Below are positions 1 to 9,581 of a DNA stretch of 64,000 bases, one piece after another. The position numbers and the translations under genes are program-made. The DNA comes from Oidiodendron maius Zn. Taxonomy: Eukaryota > Ascomycota > Leotiomycetes > Myxotrichaceae. The first letter of the stretch is position 1. Each line of letters begins with the position of its first letter. The stretch is from assembly GCA_000827325.1 (NCBI GenBank), contig KN832873.1, forward strand, positions 2,618,245 through 2,682,244, given 5' to 3'. The notes under the pieces are model-generated. The model was not told the DNA's origin and did no database searches. It was given only the letters and a program-made list of their open reading frames with translations.

Positions 1-555
1 TCAAATAGTTTACCGCGGTGACATGGCGGTCAACCATCGACTCACAGTCTTCCCTTCGGAACTTTTCCTTGAACCTGCTTCACTTCAGACGGGACTTTTC
101 AGCTTTTACTCCATGTAATTAGATAGGACCTTTATGATATCCAAACCGTTCTGTTCTGGTTGATGACTGCCTTTGCTTTGGAGGAGTATCAGATGAATTT
201 CTACTGTAGTACGTTCTGTATCGGCGTATAGACAACTGAGAGCGAGCTGCTTATATTTCTTCTGGAGTGAATGGAGCATGGGGTATGAGGCAAAACGCCT
301 TTTTGTTGCACGTCGCATTCCACCTTGTTTCACCTTTGGCTTAATTTTGATGGATTAGCTCTAGATGCTTGAATCATTCCTGTTGTTACACTGTGCCTGG
401 TTCTCTATATCTACCTCCTCTCGTGGTATGTTCTTATGCCCTGGATCTAGCCGTCATTCTATTTTGAGCATGGTGCATTACGAATGGACACGCTGGAGTG
501 AAACCGGCAGACCACATAATACAACTCTAGTCAGATCTACTCAGATCTGCCGTAT
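1..555. other. left-edge stretch without a supported gene
   Basis: Only short frames under 80 codons occur here. None shows a recognisable domain or splice pattern linking it to a neighbour. It holds the 3' flank of the downstream minus-strand peptidase gene and possibly the flank of a gene outside the window. Confidence 0.5.
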
Positions 556-1142
556 TTAAGTCTCCACCGCTTTCAAATCACCCTCAAGCCATCTCCTCTC
601 TCGCCAAGGAAACACAACGGCTAACACCTTGCCCCTGACTAAACCCAACGGCAGAGGACCGAAATGTCTCGAGTCCCGTGAATACGGGATATTGTCACCA
701 ATAACCCAGCAATGACCCTCTGGCACCTATTATATATTAACTCTCTCCAAATTCGGACGACTAGAATTCAAAAATTCACCTGAATCATAGCACTACTTGG
801 ACTCCCAGGGGTGTCCCTCAAGACATAATCACCCGGCATCCCGAGCACCCTCTTAATAACGGTCTCCCCAGGCTCATATACCGAATTAAACCCAATAATA
901 TCTCCAACTTGGATGCCTCTGCCCCGACGGTACTGTTTGGAGATGAGCACATGGTCGCCCATCACCTCTATCGTAGGTAACATGGATGCCCCCAGCGTAG
1001 GCTCAATGCTATATCCGAATTTCCAGAAGACATGCAGGGCTAGCAAGCTCTGTGCCGCTGCGGTGGCAAGGCGGAGTGGATGGCCAGCATATCGAGTGCG
1101 TAACCACCGAGACGCACGAGTCATACGGGCAAAGAGTGGCAT
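556..1142 (-). CDS. IMP1: mitochondrial inner membrane protease subunit 1 (signal peptidase I family)
   Basis: Predicted catalytic subunit of the inner membrane peptidase, which removes sorting signals from intermembrane-space proteins. Two exons, 1142-780 and 726-556, are separated by a 53 bp phase-0 GT-AG intron, giving 177 residues, normal for Imp1. A hydrophobic helix lies near residues 24-44. The S26 catalytic serine sits in GASMLPT (Ser53) and the general-base lysine in VIKRV (Lys97). After splicing the chain continues VPEGHCWVIGDN, the conserved box that follows the lysine, which confirms the intron. The GDN box and RG-K near the C-terminus match Imp1/Imp2. Imp2 is the alternative; short length and SMLPT favour Imp1. 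It is divergent from the mitochondrial IF-3 gene. Confidence 0.9.
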
Positions 1143-1315
1143 GGCATTGCTGAGATATTAAAAGTGATCTGGGGAAGTTGAAAAAGCGAGGTCACGAGAG
1201 ATATGTATGCCTTAATTTAAAGGTATAACATAGCTGCAGGACCGTCTGCTGTTTCGTTTTATCGTGCTGTTTCCGAGTACTTCCTGTCATTAGCAACGTC
1301 ACAGAAGGAGCCAAC
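1143..1315. promoter_or_regulatory. shared divergent promoter of IMP1 and mitochondrial IF-3
   Basis: The two start codons face away from each other and are 173 bp apart, so any promoter elements must be shared or overlapping. No specific factor site was identified. Confidence 0.5.
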
Positions 1316-2038
1316 ATGACAATGCGGAGCTCTAGGTGCATATTCAACACGGCTATGGCTCTTTACCGAGTCTTCATTGCTCCAATTGAGCAATCAAACC
1401 GAATTCTTTCCCGACGCATACCTCCTCCAAGATCTAGACTCTCTCCCATCCTACCCCAGAGAAGATGCTACGTAGCACTCACAGCCCCAGAGCGGCGCCT
1501 CCCACACGACGACCTCATAAAATCCTGGTCCGTCATCATCGTTAATGAAGATGGCACCCTTGGTGAGCCGCGCTCGACATACGATGTCCTGCAGTCCATC
1601 AACCGCAGCGTCGAATCTCTCATACAGGTCTCACCCAGCGAAGAAGGCGCGATCCCAATATGCAAGATCATGAACAAAAAAGCGATGCGTGATGCCGAAA
1701 GGGCCAAAGCCAAGGCAGCTTCTCGCGGCGGTGCGGTGGGGACCAAGACACTAGAGTTGAACTGGGCGATTGACAGGGGCGATCTAGGGCATCGTTTGGA
1801 GAAGATGAAGAAATTCCTGGACAAGGGGCTGAAGGTTGAGATTTCGCTGGCAAGCAAGAGGAGGGGGAAGCAGGCTACAGAGGAGGAAGCGAAAGTTTTG
1901 CTGAAGAAGATCAGGGAGGTCGTGAAGGGGGTCAATGGGGCGAAGGAAGTCAAGCCCATGGAGGGACATTTGTTGAAAACAGCCACGCTATATATTGGGA
2001 AGATGGAGACGGGGAAGGAGTCTGCGAAGGAAGAATAG
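1316..2038 (+). CDS. mitochondrial translation initiation factor IF-3
   Basis: Single exon, 240 residues. The first ~60 residues are rich in Arg, Ser and Ile with almost no acid, as expected of a mitochondrial presequence. The C-terminal half shows the IF-3 fold pattern: an ELNWAID strand, the HRLEKMKKFLDKGLKVEISL helix-strand unit and a final strand ending KTATLYIG. A basic, Ala-rich linker (residues ~120-140) joins N and C domains, as in bacterial IF-3. The role would be keeping mitoribosomal subunits apart and proofreading initiation; the yeast counterpart is Aim23. A second in-frame ATG lies two codons downstream, so the exact start is ambiguous. The divergent partner also serves mitochondria. 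Confidence 0.85.
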   Translation: MTMRSSRCIFNTAMALYRVFIAPIEQSNRILSRRIPPPRSRLSPILPQRRCYVALTAPERRLPHDDLIKSWSVIIVNEDGTLGEPRSTYDVLQSINRSVESLIQVSPSEEGAIPICKIMNKKAMRDAERAKAKAASRGGAVGTKTLELNWAIDRGDLGHRLEKMKKFLDKGLKVEISLASKRRGKQATEEEAKVLLKKIREVVKGVNGAKEVKPMEGHLLKTATLYIGKMETGKESAKEE

Positions 2039-2188
2039 ATGGGCGTGTAGAAATATATAGAGTATAGAGAGTTCTTAGCAAGAGAATATGGGCATACTCT
2101 ATTCTAATAGCATGGTATCAATTCGTCCGTTTTTAGTTCCCGTGTACGCCATACGCCTATAATCCGTCCAACATTCATAATTCGTTCG

Positions 2189-2763
2189 TCACAGGATCTC
2201 ATCATCATCCTCCAACTGTGGTATCGACCGAGGAGCAACTGGGAGTTCTTCTGTTGGGTCATCGCCGACTTCAACATCAACCTGCATCTCTGCCTCATCC
2301 AAGTTCTCCACCTCCAAGGCACACCGTTATGCGTCTTACCAGTGAGCACGCTCTTATTCAACTCCTCCCAAGCCTTTGCCCTCTCCTGTACTTTTCGAGC
2401 CTTTCCCTTACTCTTCTCCACCTTCTTCTCTATCTTGTCCATCACCGCCTCTGCCCTATCCATACCCCGCTCCTGTCGTCTTTTGGCCTTGGCGCTTAGG
2501 ACAGATTTCCTGCTATGTTTGGATTTCTTCGACACTCCGGCACCCTGATGCACTGCGAGGACGGATGGCCGGTGGGTCTTTGACTCTGTGGGTGGTTTGA
2601 TGTTCTTTAGTGACTTGTCCGTGTCGATGCTTGGTGAAGACGCTCGTTTCGCAGCGCGCGAATGCACCGAGGCACCTGAGATTTTTGTTAGCTCATGTGA
2701 TTCATAATTGTGGTTAATTTATCTCTCACTACCTTTTCTTTTTAATGGTGCAGTCTTCCCCAT
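2189..2763 (-). CDS. ALB1: ribosome biogenesis protein Alb1
   Basis: Small basic nuclear protein that works with Arx1 in pre-60S export and recycling. Exons are 2763-2733, 2675-2340 and 2289-2189, giving 155 residues; introns are 57 and 50 bp. The start MGKTAPLKRKG and the run of Lys/Arg/Ser followed by a long charged helix (AKRRQERGMDRAEAVMDKIEKKVEKS, residues ~57-82, and onward) fit the Alb1 family. The second intron is needed: reading through it gives a nonsense tail, whereas splicing gives an acidic C-terminus ending QLEDDDEIL, as usual for the family. An upstream in-frame extension exists but begins far inside the divergent promoter and was not used. Confidence 0.82.
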
Positions 2764-3069
2764 TGTAGCCTTCCTCTTTTCGTGATTTGGAGATGCTTGT
2801 GACTTCAGATATTTTATTTGGGCTTTTTTATCGGCGGAGATATCGAAAGTGGTCCGTGCTCGTGTGCTCACATGTACTTCGCCTGAGAGTGACCTGTAAT
2901 GCTGACCCTGCAAGACACTTTTGTGGAAGACACAACGGCATGTGGGCAGGAAAGCGCTATAGACACAACGATCCTTAGCAATGTGGCAATAACTGCTCAA
3001 CCGCATCGCAGACTTGCAAGCTCTTTACCATAGTCGATCGTCTCAAACATCCCGTCCATATGCCTTGCG
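2764..3069. promoter_or_regulatory. divergent promoter region of ALB1 and the USP gene
   Basis: 306 bp between opposing start codons. No gene and no recognisable factor site is seen. Confidence 0.45.
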
Positions 3070-5235
3070 ATGGCCGCAGATCAGAGACTCCACGATCTCT
3101 TCAGTGTTGATCCGGGGGCCGAACAACTCGAATACCACCAGGACTATAGGGAGAATATCTGGTTGTCCTATTTTGCGCGCGCGGAGGTTATACTTCCTGC
3201 GCTGCTTGTCTTCAGCGCGTTCGTCTACCAGACTCTATATCTTCTAGACTTCAACCTCCTGCCTTTACCAGAGCTTGCTTGGAACTGTTTGGTGTATGTC
3301 ACACCATACAGCCTCATTGACGCTGTGGAGAACTACAGAAATCCCCTCCGTATAACAAATACCGTTGTTGCAGGTGCACCAAGAACACATGCGGAAAAGA
3401 GTAACGCCATTCGCCGAATGCTTGGCTTGGATACAGGTGGGATTATAGGCACGGTTGCACAGGCTGGCAGGCGGCGATTCTCAACACTGCCGGGTATGAA
3501 GATTGGCGCTCATGGAGCGGATGGGAGACCGGCAGGGTTGGGAAACTGGGATAATTCATGCTATCAGAACAGCGTCTTGCAAGGGCTGGCATCACTGGAC
3601 TCGCTTTCGGAATATTTGACGGCTCCAAGTGCTGAAGAAACGGCGATTGAAGAAGATGCAGGACCAGACATGAGGATGGCAGATGCATTACGTGGACTGA
3701 TCACCATCCTGAACGACCCGTCGAATAATGGAAAACGGATATGGACCCCAGCTACGCTGAAGAATATGAGTAGTTGGCAGCAGCAGGATGCGCAGGAGTA
3801 CTTTTCTAAGGTCCTTGACGAGATAGATAAGGAAGTTGGGAAGGTAGTTGGCACAATGAGAAGATCTCAAGGGTTCGGGACAGAGGATGATCCCTCCAGC
3901 AGCTCTACTGGTTCTGAGCGTCCGATATCAACATTTCGGAATCCCCTCGAAGGTCTCGTCGCTCAGAGAGTCGGCTGTATGACCTGCGGATACTCAGAAG
4001 GCTTATCCATGATTCCGTTCAATTGTTTGACGGTACCTCTTGGAAAAGCCCTGAAGTACAATGTTTCAGAATGTCTTAACGAATATACCAAACTGGAATT
4101 CATCGAAGGCGTTGAGTGTGGAAAGTGTACATTGCTCAAAATACGAGATGCAGTAAGCACACTTTTGGAACGAGTAAAAGATACCCCCGGAACCGACCTA
4201 GTTCACAAGGATGCGACGGAGAGGTTGGCGGCTATTACGGAAGCGTTGGAAGAGGACGATTATGAGGACAAAACGCTACTTCAGAAGTGCAAGATCCCAT
4301 CCAAGAGCCGAGTCACCTCTATGAAGTCTCGCCAGGCGGTTATAGCAAGGCCACCACGATCACTTGTCGTTCACTTTAACCGAAGTCTATTTGACGAGCT
4401 TACGGGAGAGCTAAGGAAAAATTATGCCGATGTCAGGTTCCCAAAGATCCTTGACCTTGGCCCGTGGTGTCTTGGAAGTTCCGGGACTGCTGGAGATACC
4501 TCTGTTGAGGAGTGGCTGCTCAGTCCAAACAAGTCGATGATCGCAACTGCAGCAAGGCCTTCCAGGCTACGTGGGCCACTCTACGAACTACGAGCTGTAG
4601 TGACGCATTATGGAAGACATGAGAACGGTCACTATATATGCTATAAGAAGCATCCAACTCCTAACTCTGAAGAGAATGGCGTGGTAAAGGATCAGTGGTG
4701 GCGATTAAGTGACGACGACGTGATGAAAGTTAGCGAAGAAACAGTCTTGGGTCAAGGAGGTGTCTTCATGCTCTTTTTCGACAATATTGAACCTGGAACT
4801 GTAATCCTTCCAGAGGCCGCTCCTCTTCAATTCAGTGCCGCTAAAGAGCCAGCTGATGAATCTGAGTTGATGATTGCGTCCTGCATTCCTCTACCCGATG
4901 ATGATGAAACTTCGTCCCTTTATTCCAGTACGATCAAGGATGCAACAAATGAGGGGGAATTGACAATAGCATCCAAAATACCTCTGCCTGATATTGACGA
5001 TTCTGATATATCAGAGGGGGACGAGCGCAGATCCTCTCTTGCGACCTGTGGAGAGAGCGCCACTACAAGCGTTTCCGAGTGTGACGATGATTACGACGAG
5101 CACGATCCAAAAGACTACGAGCCTGCACAGGCGATTCTGGTTCCGCTCAACAAGCAGAAAACTGGCGTTCATAGGGAGGGCGGAGATACCGGGCAGACCG
5201 GCATCATGTTTCCTGCCAACATGCTCATGGTCTGA
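3070..5235 (+). CDS. UBP16: membrane-anchored ubiquitin carboxyl-terminal hydrolase (Ubp16/USP30 type)
   Basis: Cysteine deubiquitinase of the USP family, single exon, 721 residues. A hydrophobic segment at residues ~39-62 gives a tail-out N-terminal anchor like that of Ubp16 on the mitochondrial outer membrane. The Cys box is GLGNWDNSCYQNSVLQ (Cys164) and the His box YGRHENGHYICY (His521). A zinc-knuckle pair CMTCGY and CGKC lies between them. The C-terminal ~110 residues are acidic and contain two copies of an EL-x-IAS-x-IPLPD motif. The start codon was chosen because it precedes the membrane segment by 38 residues, as in the family. Placement at the mitochondrial surface is inferred from architecture. 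Confidence 0.9.
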   Translation: MAADQRLHDLFSVDPGAEQLEYHQDYRENIWLSYFARAEVILPALLVFSAFVYQTLYLLDFNLLPLPELAWNCLVYVTPYSLIDAVENYRNPLRITNTVVAGAPRTHAEKSNAIRRMLGLDTGGIIGTVAQAGRRRFSTLPGMKIGAHGADGRPAGLGNWDNSCYQNSVLQGLASLDSLSEYLTAPSAEETAIEEDAGPDMRMADALRGLITILNDPSNNGKRIWTPATLKNMSSWQQQDAQEYFSKVLDEIDKEVGKVVGTMRRSQGFGTEDDPSSSSTGSERPISTFRNPLEGLVAQRVGCMTCGYSEGLSMIPFNCLTVPLGKALKYNVSECLNEYTKLEFIEGVECGKCTLLKIRDAVSTLLERVKDTPGTDLVHKDATERLAAITEALEEDDYEDKTLLQKCKIPSKSRVTSMKSRQAVIARPPRSLVVHFNRSLFDELTGELRKNYADVRFPKILDLGPWCLGSSGTAGDTSVEEWLLSPNKSMIATAARPSRLRGPLYELRAVVTHYGRHENGHYICYKKHPTPNSEENGVVKDQWWRLSDDDVMKVSEETVLGQGGVFMLFFDNIEPGTVILPEAAPLQFSAAKEPADESELMIASCIPLPDDDETSSLYSSTIKDATNEGELTIASKIPLPDIDDSDISEGDERRSSLATCGESATTSVSECDDDYDEHDPKDYEPAQAILVPLNKQKTGVHREGGDTGQTGIMFPANMLMV

Positions 5236-5845
5236 GCAATGGGGCGGAGGGAAGGCATGTCAGCATTTCAAAGGCTTGGGCATATAGCGCGGAGTTGGGG
5301 TCATGTATTTTTAGTATCAATGGACCACTGATGGATATCGGCTCTCGGAGGGCCGTATTGGAATTCGGCCAACTTTCAATAGACTTTATTTAGAATGTCA
5401 GTGGTCGTGTGCTCTGTGTTCTACATATACCCTGCTGAGGTGCGATTCCCCAGTTCGCTCAGCAGTAGACTGGACGCCACTCGAACCGTTGAGGGGCGTA
5501 TGTTGTATGTATGCACGCGATACGGCCCATGCAAGTGTATCGTGCATTGCATGATGTAAGGTTGCACTGCATTCAGGACTTTGCGGTTCATCCTAAGCGA
5601 GGCCTCCTATCCCCAGCAATTAACGATATAAATGCAAAGATTCTCGGCCCCCAACCTGTGGTCTGGACTCAATCTGTTCGCTTTATAATTCCGAGTGAAT
5701 GTGGCGATGATTCCGTTACAGACAGGCCAGATTATACCCGCAGTCGCACTCCAGATCATCTCTCCATGAACACCTGTCGAGGACCATCCCGCCGACGCAT
5801 TTAGATATCAAACCTCGAGGCTGACATCCGCCTCCAACTACCGCA
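5236..5845. other. intergenic region between USP and phosphatase genes
   Basis: No supported gene. It contains the 3' end of the USP transcript and the promoter and leader of the tyrosine phosphatase, both on the plus strand. Short frames here show no domain. Confidence 0.5.
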
Positions 5846-7129
5846 ATGTCCACACCCAGCATTAAAAGGGATCGTCCGCAGAGCCAAACCCAATCCCCTG
5901 CTTCCTCCTCAATCTCCTCTCCTCTACCCCTTCCCAAATTCCTCACCCATCCTCTCCCCACGCTGCACCAGAAATTTAAGAGCATCAACGCGCACGACCT
6001 GTTCCTTCGCCAGGCCGCCGCCGCTTCAGCAGAAGCGGGGGATGACATCTGGCCCGCGCAACCCCACACGCGCAACCGTTACGCAGATATATACCCGTGG
6101 GCGCACAACGCCGTGCAACTGCGCTGTCTGGAGGACCCGTACATCAACGCCTCGCTGATCGCTCTGGGCCACCGCGGGGAGCGCTTTATTGCGACGCAGG
6201 GCCCACTGGATGAGGATGGTGGGGAGGCGCATTTCTGGGAGATGGTCTGGCAGGAGGGGTGCGGGGTCGTGGTGATGCTGACGCAGCCGTGGGAGGACGG
6301 GCGGGAGAAATGTAGTGTGTATTATCCTGAGACGGAGGGGGAAGTCAAGGATCTCGAGGGATGGGGCCAGGTGGAGTGTGTGAGGATCAGGGAAGAGGAG
6401 AGGACCGAGGTAAGGGAGTTGAGGGTTTGGAAGGGGGTGGACAGGGCAGAAAGAGAGGAAGAGGAGAAAGATGGGGAAGAAGGAGAAGAGAAAGAGAGAG
6501 AAGACAGCGAAGCAAGAGAAGCAGAATACAGGACCGTCTGGCATTTCCTCTTTTTGGGCTGGCCGGATCATGATATTCCTCTCTCTGCTAGGGACCAAAA
6601 TGCCTTGCTCGAGTTGATGAGAATGTCGAGGAGCACCATGGAGAGAGGTGTCGAGCAAAGAATGTCTGAGACAGACGAAACAGAGGAAGAGACCACTCCA
6701 CCAAGGCTTGTGCATTGCAGTGCGGGAGTTGGGAGGACAGGGACCTTCATTGCGTTAGACCACCTGTTGCATGAGCTTAAGGATGGGAAATTCGATTGTC
6801 TAGCAGAAGACTATGATGGCAGCATGTTTGACGACGACGACGACGATGATACCGCATATTCGGAGCCCGAGGGCGAGGACCCAGTATACGACACGGTCTT
6901 GAGCTTAAGAGAACAGAGGATGTTCATGGTTGGCAAGCCAAAACAGTATGCTTTCATCTACCAGATGCTGAGAGAGAGATGGGAGGCCAGGGAGAAGGGT
7001 GGAGAGGTTCCAAGCATAGGTGGCCATAGTAATGGGGAGAAGTCGCAGACGAAGAAAAGAAGACTGGCGCAGGACGGATCAGAGGATGAGCTGGGTATGG
7101 ATGACGAAGGAAGCCCAAGGTCGAATTGA
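5846..7129 (+). CDS. protein tyrosine phosphatase (classical PTP, Ptp1/Pyp type)
   Basis: Single exon, 427 residues. The signature HCSAGVGRTG has its nucleophile at Cys291, the WPD loop reads GWPDHDIP near residue 239, and the phosphotyrosine-recognition region RNRYADIYP lies near residue 75. The protein dephosphorylates phosphotyrosine; in related fungi Ptp enzymes dampen MAP kinases, but the substrate here is unknown. Two low-complexity acidic insertions interrupt the domain: a Glu/Lys/Arg run before the WPD loop (residues ~200-228) and a D-rich run just after the active site (~330). The C-terminal tail is charged and ends with a likely basic nuclear-localisation cluster KKRRL. Confidence 0.9.
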   Translation: MSTPSIKRDRPQSQTQSPASSSISSPLPLPKFLTHPLPTLHQKFKSINAHDLFLRQAAAASAEAGDDIWPAQPHTRNRYADIYPWAHNAVQLRCLEDPYINASLIALGHRGERFIATQGPLDEDGGEAHFWEMVWQEGCGVVVMLTQPWEDGREKCSVYYPETEGEVKDLEGWGQVECVRIREEERTEVRELRVWKGVDRAEREEEEKDGEEGEEKEREDSEAREAEYRTVWHFLFLGWPDHDIPLSARDQNALLELMRMSRSTMERGVEQRMSETDETEEETTPPRLVHCSAGVGRTGTFIALDHLLHELKDGKFDCLAEDYDGSMFDDDDDDDTAYSEPEGEDPVYDTVLSLREQRMFMVGKPKQYAFIYQMLRERWEAREKGGEVPSIGGHSNGEKSQTKKRRLAQDGSEDELGMDDEGSPRSN

Positions 7130-7865
7130 GATGTGAATGACGGTTTTGAATGGTATAATTGTATGAGAAAGGCACCCACAGCTCAAACCCTAAAATCTAT
7201 ATGGGCTCCCTGGGCATGTACGGTATTGTACTCTAGAAAAGAAAGTCCCCATAAACTCTTAGATTATTCTAAATTATTGATAAGGACATCCTTGCGTCAG
7301 TTTTGAAGCCATTCAAGTGCGGACTTGGTTGTAACGGAGGAGGACATAATTTGAACACATCAAACCCTCAGAGGGCCTCAAGAGGCGAGAGGATCACGCC
7401 TTGATCATGGTTCTTCACACTACCAGATGTAGCTCAACAAAGCCTCTTCAACTTGCTCTGCGGATCCAGCCTTTCCCCCTCGTCATTGATAAGATCACCA
7501 CTAACTAATTCGCCTTAGTCTCTTGGCCCGCCACTCCGTGTTCTGGCGGACGTCTACTGGAAGCCACGCAGCCTATCGAACGCTGCCATCGGCACGGAGC
7601 GCAGAGGCGGCTCGTGCCGACTGGGATGGGCGATGTGGGCCTCTTTGGCCAGTGGTCCAAGTTGTCCCAGACAGCTTCTATTATCGAGACGTGATATGCT
7701 GAGCTCTGATTGCCCGAGTGGATCTTGCCAGGGGATGCTATGTACCTCAAGGTGGCCACAGATGGTTAGCGGCCTCAGCTCGCGCTGACACCGGACGCGC
7801 AATATGCCTCCCCGAATCTGGAGGATCCCCTCCCTCTCCGCAATCCATACAGCAACGGCAAGACC
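7130..7865. other. intergenic region upstream of the Zn2Cys6 gene
   Basis: About 0.7 kb without a supported gene. It must hold the promoter and leader of the downstream transcription factor. No repeat or factor site stands out. Confidence 0.45.
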
Positions 7866-9482
7866 ATGGAGCAGCAGAGATCCCTCGTCCAAGCTCCCGT
7901 ACTTCCACTGAGGCCACGGCCTCGACTGAGGGCCAAGACAGGGTGTTTGACTTGTACGAACCCTGCCAAGCGAAATTCTTATCCTCTAACCTCTTTCTTA
8001 TACGGAGCATGTAGGTAGATCTCGCCGCAAGAAATGCACTGAGCGCAAGCCCCAGTGTCATGGGTGTGAGAGGCTTTCAATCCAATGTGTCTGGCCAGAA
8101 GCGGCTGCAGAGAAACGAGCAGTAGCCAAAACATCTTCTCGACATAGCCTTGAAAAGGAGCCCGCGCAGAGCTCAGAGTATTCCTCTCCTCTCAAGCCGC
8201 TATTGCCCGGGAACTGCCTGCGGTATAAGCCCTCTCTATCTGAAGATGAAGTTCTGCTATTCCGGTACTTCAATGAGAAATATACTCTTCTCGTATTCGA
8301 ACCCAAAGTGCATCCAGGATTTATGAATGCCCCTCTCAACCTGCTAGCTGAGTTGAAGAGAGTGCGATGCATAACTGACTTGGTTCTCGCGATCTCAGCA
8401 ATGCATCTGTCCAATAAATTGGGGAGATATACCCGCATCGCGACGGAGTATTACGTTTCCGCTCTGGGCAGCCTGCGCTCGATGGTCGATGGAGGGGAGA
8501 TCGAGGGCTCGGAGGATTGGCTGATGTTGATGGTTACCTTGCTCTGTCTGTATGAGGTATATCCGAATAACTGCACTTCTCCTATGATCTTTCCAGGTCT
8601 TATCCCTCCCCCTCCCCCCAGAGGAAATAGCTAAGATAATTGTTCTACCAATAGAGATGGAGACCAGATCCGGTCAGCAACATGTTAATCCACTTACGCG
8701 GTGCCATGCAGGTTTACCAGTTACGCATGAAGAGAGTGGGCAAAGCCCCTGGACATGTGATTACACCTTTTGAATGTCTGGTTACGGAATGCACGGTCTA
8801 TAATATAACTACTCTTTCGCTATTTACAGACCTCGATACAGATATGGTATCGGCTATCTTTGAGACTGCGGACTACATCCATCGATCCAAACCAGATATT
8901 GGTGTCCCAGCGTTGCTAAATTCTCCTATCTTGCGCGTTGGCCCCAGATTGCATCACGTTATATGCAAAATTTCCCAGCTGTGTCGCCGTTCGCCTCTGC
9001 AACACGAGGATCAGGGTTCGCTCGATGCACTGGCGGATGAACTACGAATCGCCTGTGTGGCCGTGGATGAGGCTATTGGCCTCCGGCCTAGCGACAATAC
9101 GAAAAGGGCACTGTACCCTGCAAAGCTGTTTGCAATAGCAGCAAATATCATGTTTTACAAACTCCAGCACCCCGAAATCCAAGCTTCCTGCTTTTGGATC
9201 CAAAGCAAGGTACAAGAGGCATTACACACCATCCAGTCAATACCTGGCCCCTATCTCCCTTGGCAGAGTATCTGCTGGCAGATGTACATCGTGGGCTGCG
9301 CGGTGGTTCGCTATTCTGACATGGTGTTCTTGCGCGGGAGACTGCAGACTTTCTGGGATGGGTCTTCCTGCGGTGATATCGCGAGAGTCGCAAAGGCACT
9401 GGAGGCCAACTGGGCGGCGCGCGGCACCGAGGGTGCAGGCCTGGATATCCTACTGCAAAAGAGGTCTGCTCTATATCAATAG
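7866..9482 (+). CDS. Zn(II)2Cys6 fungal transcription factor
   Basis: Three exons, 7866-7953, 8015-8556 and 8655-9482, give 485 residues; introns are 61 and 98 bp and all phases close. The first intron splits the zinc cluster; after splicing the cluster reads CLTCRSRRKKC followed by CHGCERLSIQC, the complete six-cysteine binuclear zinc knot at residues ~27-54. The rest resembles the fungal-specific middle homology region, with helices around residues 90-210 and the LCLYE-RWRPDP junction that is only formed by splicing. It should bind DNA as a nuclear regulator; its targets are unknown. Its stop lies 99 bp from the stop of the convergent NLR gene, so the two may influence each other. Confidence 0.88.
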
Positions 9483-9581
9483 TCCAAGGCTTCATGGGCC
9501 AGAATGAAGAGCGTCATCCCTGTGTTTGGATGATCTTGGGAAACCCCAGGATTCTTGAAACCGTAGTATAGCCCGCCGTCC

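Noticed and set aside
1468-1986. 172-codon frame opposite mitochondrial IF-3
   Set aside because: Mirrors the IF-3 codons exactly and lacks any recognisable domain.
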